From a bacterium (GTDB lineage: Bacteria; UBA10199; DSSB01), in the NCBI GenBank assembly GCA_030426445.1, contig JAUHYS010000145.1:1-5889 (forward strand): DNA of 5,889 nt, in the 5' to 3' direction. Below are positions 5,572-5,889 of this stretch, piece by piece; the first letter of the stretch is position 1; each line of letters opens with the position of its first letter. The notes beneath the pieces were generated by a model. That model worked only from the letters and a program-made list of their open reading frames with translations, was not told the origin of the DNA and did no database searches. The position numbers were made by a program, and so were the translations under genes.

Positions 5572-5889
5572 TTTTTTTGTAAGTCTTTTGTCCTTTAGAT
5601 GAAAGCTTTAATGGGTCAAAATAACTCGCAATCGATTGACTGACCTCAGAGCGATTTTTTCTTTCCCAATCCCATTTTTTAAAATCGATCACTTCAGGAT
5701 CTGGGTGCTGATATTTTATTTGCAGCATCAATTGAATAAAATCTTGATAGGAAAGCAAAACCGCTTCGGGTTGCCCATGCTGAGTGATGGCGATTCTTTT
5801 TTGTTTGGCTTTACGTACTTGCTCGGAAAGCTTCGCCTTAGCATCACTTAAAGAAATAAATTCAAAATCAAGTAAACTGTCGTAAGAGT
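5516..5889 (-). CDS. Phd/YefM-family antitoxin-like protein, 5' end outside the window
   Basis: The frame runs in from the right edge and shows 123 residues. The stretch FISLSDAKAKLSEQVRKAKQ, then RIAITQHGQPEAVLLSYQDF, is the typical Phd/YefM N-terminal DNA-binding fold: a SxSDAKAxL helix, then a strand pair with HGxPxAVLLS. The true start is upstream of 5889; the TTG at 5758 falls in the middle of the conserved AVLLSYQDF stretch and is not a start. In this family the C-terminal part usually wraps the toxin. Here it continues with an acidic, aromatic segment (PDPEVIDFKKWDW). It ends in a very basic, low-complexity tail after a run of nine A residues, and that tail may be an out-of-frame artefact. 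It overlaps the nucleotidyltransferase frame, so the two probably form one functional unit, either two genes or one. Confidence 0.8.
   Translation of the reverse strand, partial: SYDSLLDFEFISLSDAKAKLSEQVRKAKQKRIAITQHGQPEAVLLSYQDFIQLMLQIKYQHPDPEVIDFKKWDWERKNRSEVSQSIASYFDPLKLSSKGQKTYKKKRVRSYTQKTKRRITKGT
5570..5578 (-). other. A9 homopolymer, candidate slippage or frameshift site
   Basis: Nine A residues on the coding strand lie in the 92-bp stretch where the antitoxin frame and the nucleotidyltransferase frame are both open. Skipping one A moves the ribosome or the transcript from the first to the second. Runs of this length are known sites of transcriptional slippage, mutation and sequencing error. 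Confidence 0.6.

Noticed and set aside
5516..5758. An 80-aa gene starting at TTG 5758
   Set aside because: The same frame continues to the window edge and encodes the conserved Phd/YefM N-terminus, so TTG is an internal Leu codon.

Overview
The window is an AT-rich stretch of bacterial chromosome. It carries conserved housekeeping genes on the minus strand (bases 1 to about 3400) and an accessory segment (about 3450 to 5889). The visible MutS N-terminus, with its TSRN...PLCGIPFH sequence, looks more like deltaproteobacterial or Bdellovibrionota-type MutS than the gammaproteobacterial form. With Era and a class I photolyase this suggests a Gram-negative proteobacterium in the broad sense. This placement is from memory of the families and is tentative.

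Housekeeping block, minus strand, in transcription order: a six-helix HdeD/DUF308-like membrane protein (3395-2808), overlapped by 11 bp by a deoxyribodipyrimidine photolyase (2818-1367); a 124-bp imperfect palindrome filling the gap after the photolyase stop codon (1366-1243); the ribosome-assembly GTPase era (1210-317); tandem hairpins; and the first 75 codons of mutS (227-1, running off the left edge). Two DNA-repair genes, phr and mutS, thus flank era.

Accessory block: a divergent 191-bp intergenic region holds a perfect 12-bp-arm palindrome (3556-3581) that abuts the start codon of a plus-strand AAA_14/DUF4143 ATPase (3587-4858). A third copy of its half-site lies 120 bp upstream, near the membrane-protein promoter region. 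A 14-base hairpin core, CCCGCTTAAAGCGG, occurs on both sides of the ATPase gene, and the right-hand copy is a good intrinsic terminator for the minus strand. Converging on it from the right edge are a Phd/YefM-type antitoxin (its 5' end is outside the window) and a nucleotidyltransferase with an intact GGS...DID motif.

The most unusual point is that the nucleotidyltransferase frame has no ATG, GTG or TTG start before its catalytic motif. It overlaps the antitoxin frame through a run of nine A residues. Loss of one A would fuse the antitoxin in frame to the nucleotidyltransferase. This is either a decayed gene, a homopolymer error, or a slippage-expressed antitoxin-nucleotidyltransferase fusion.
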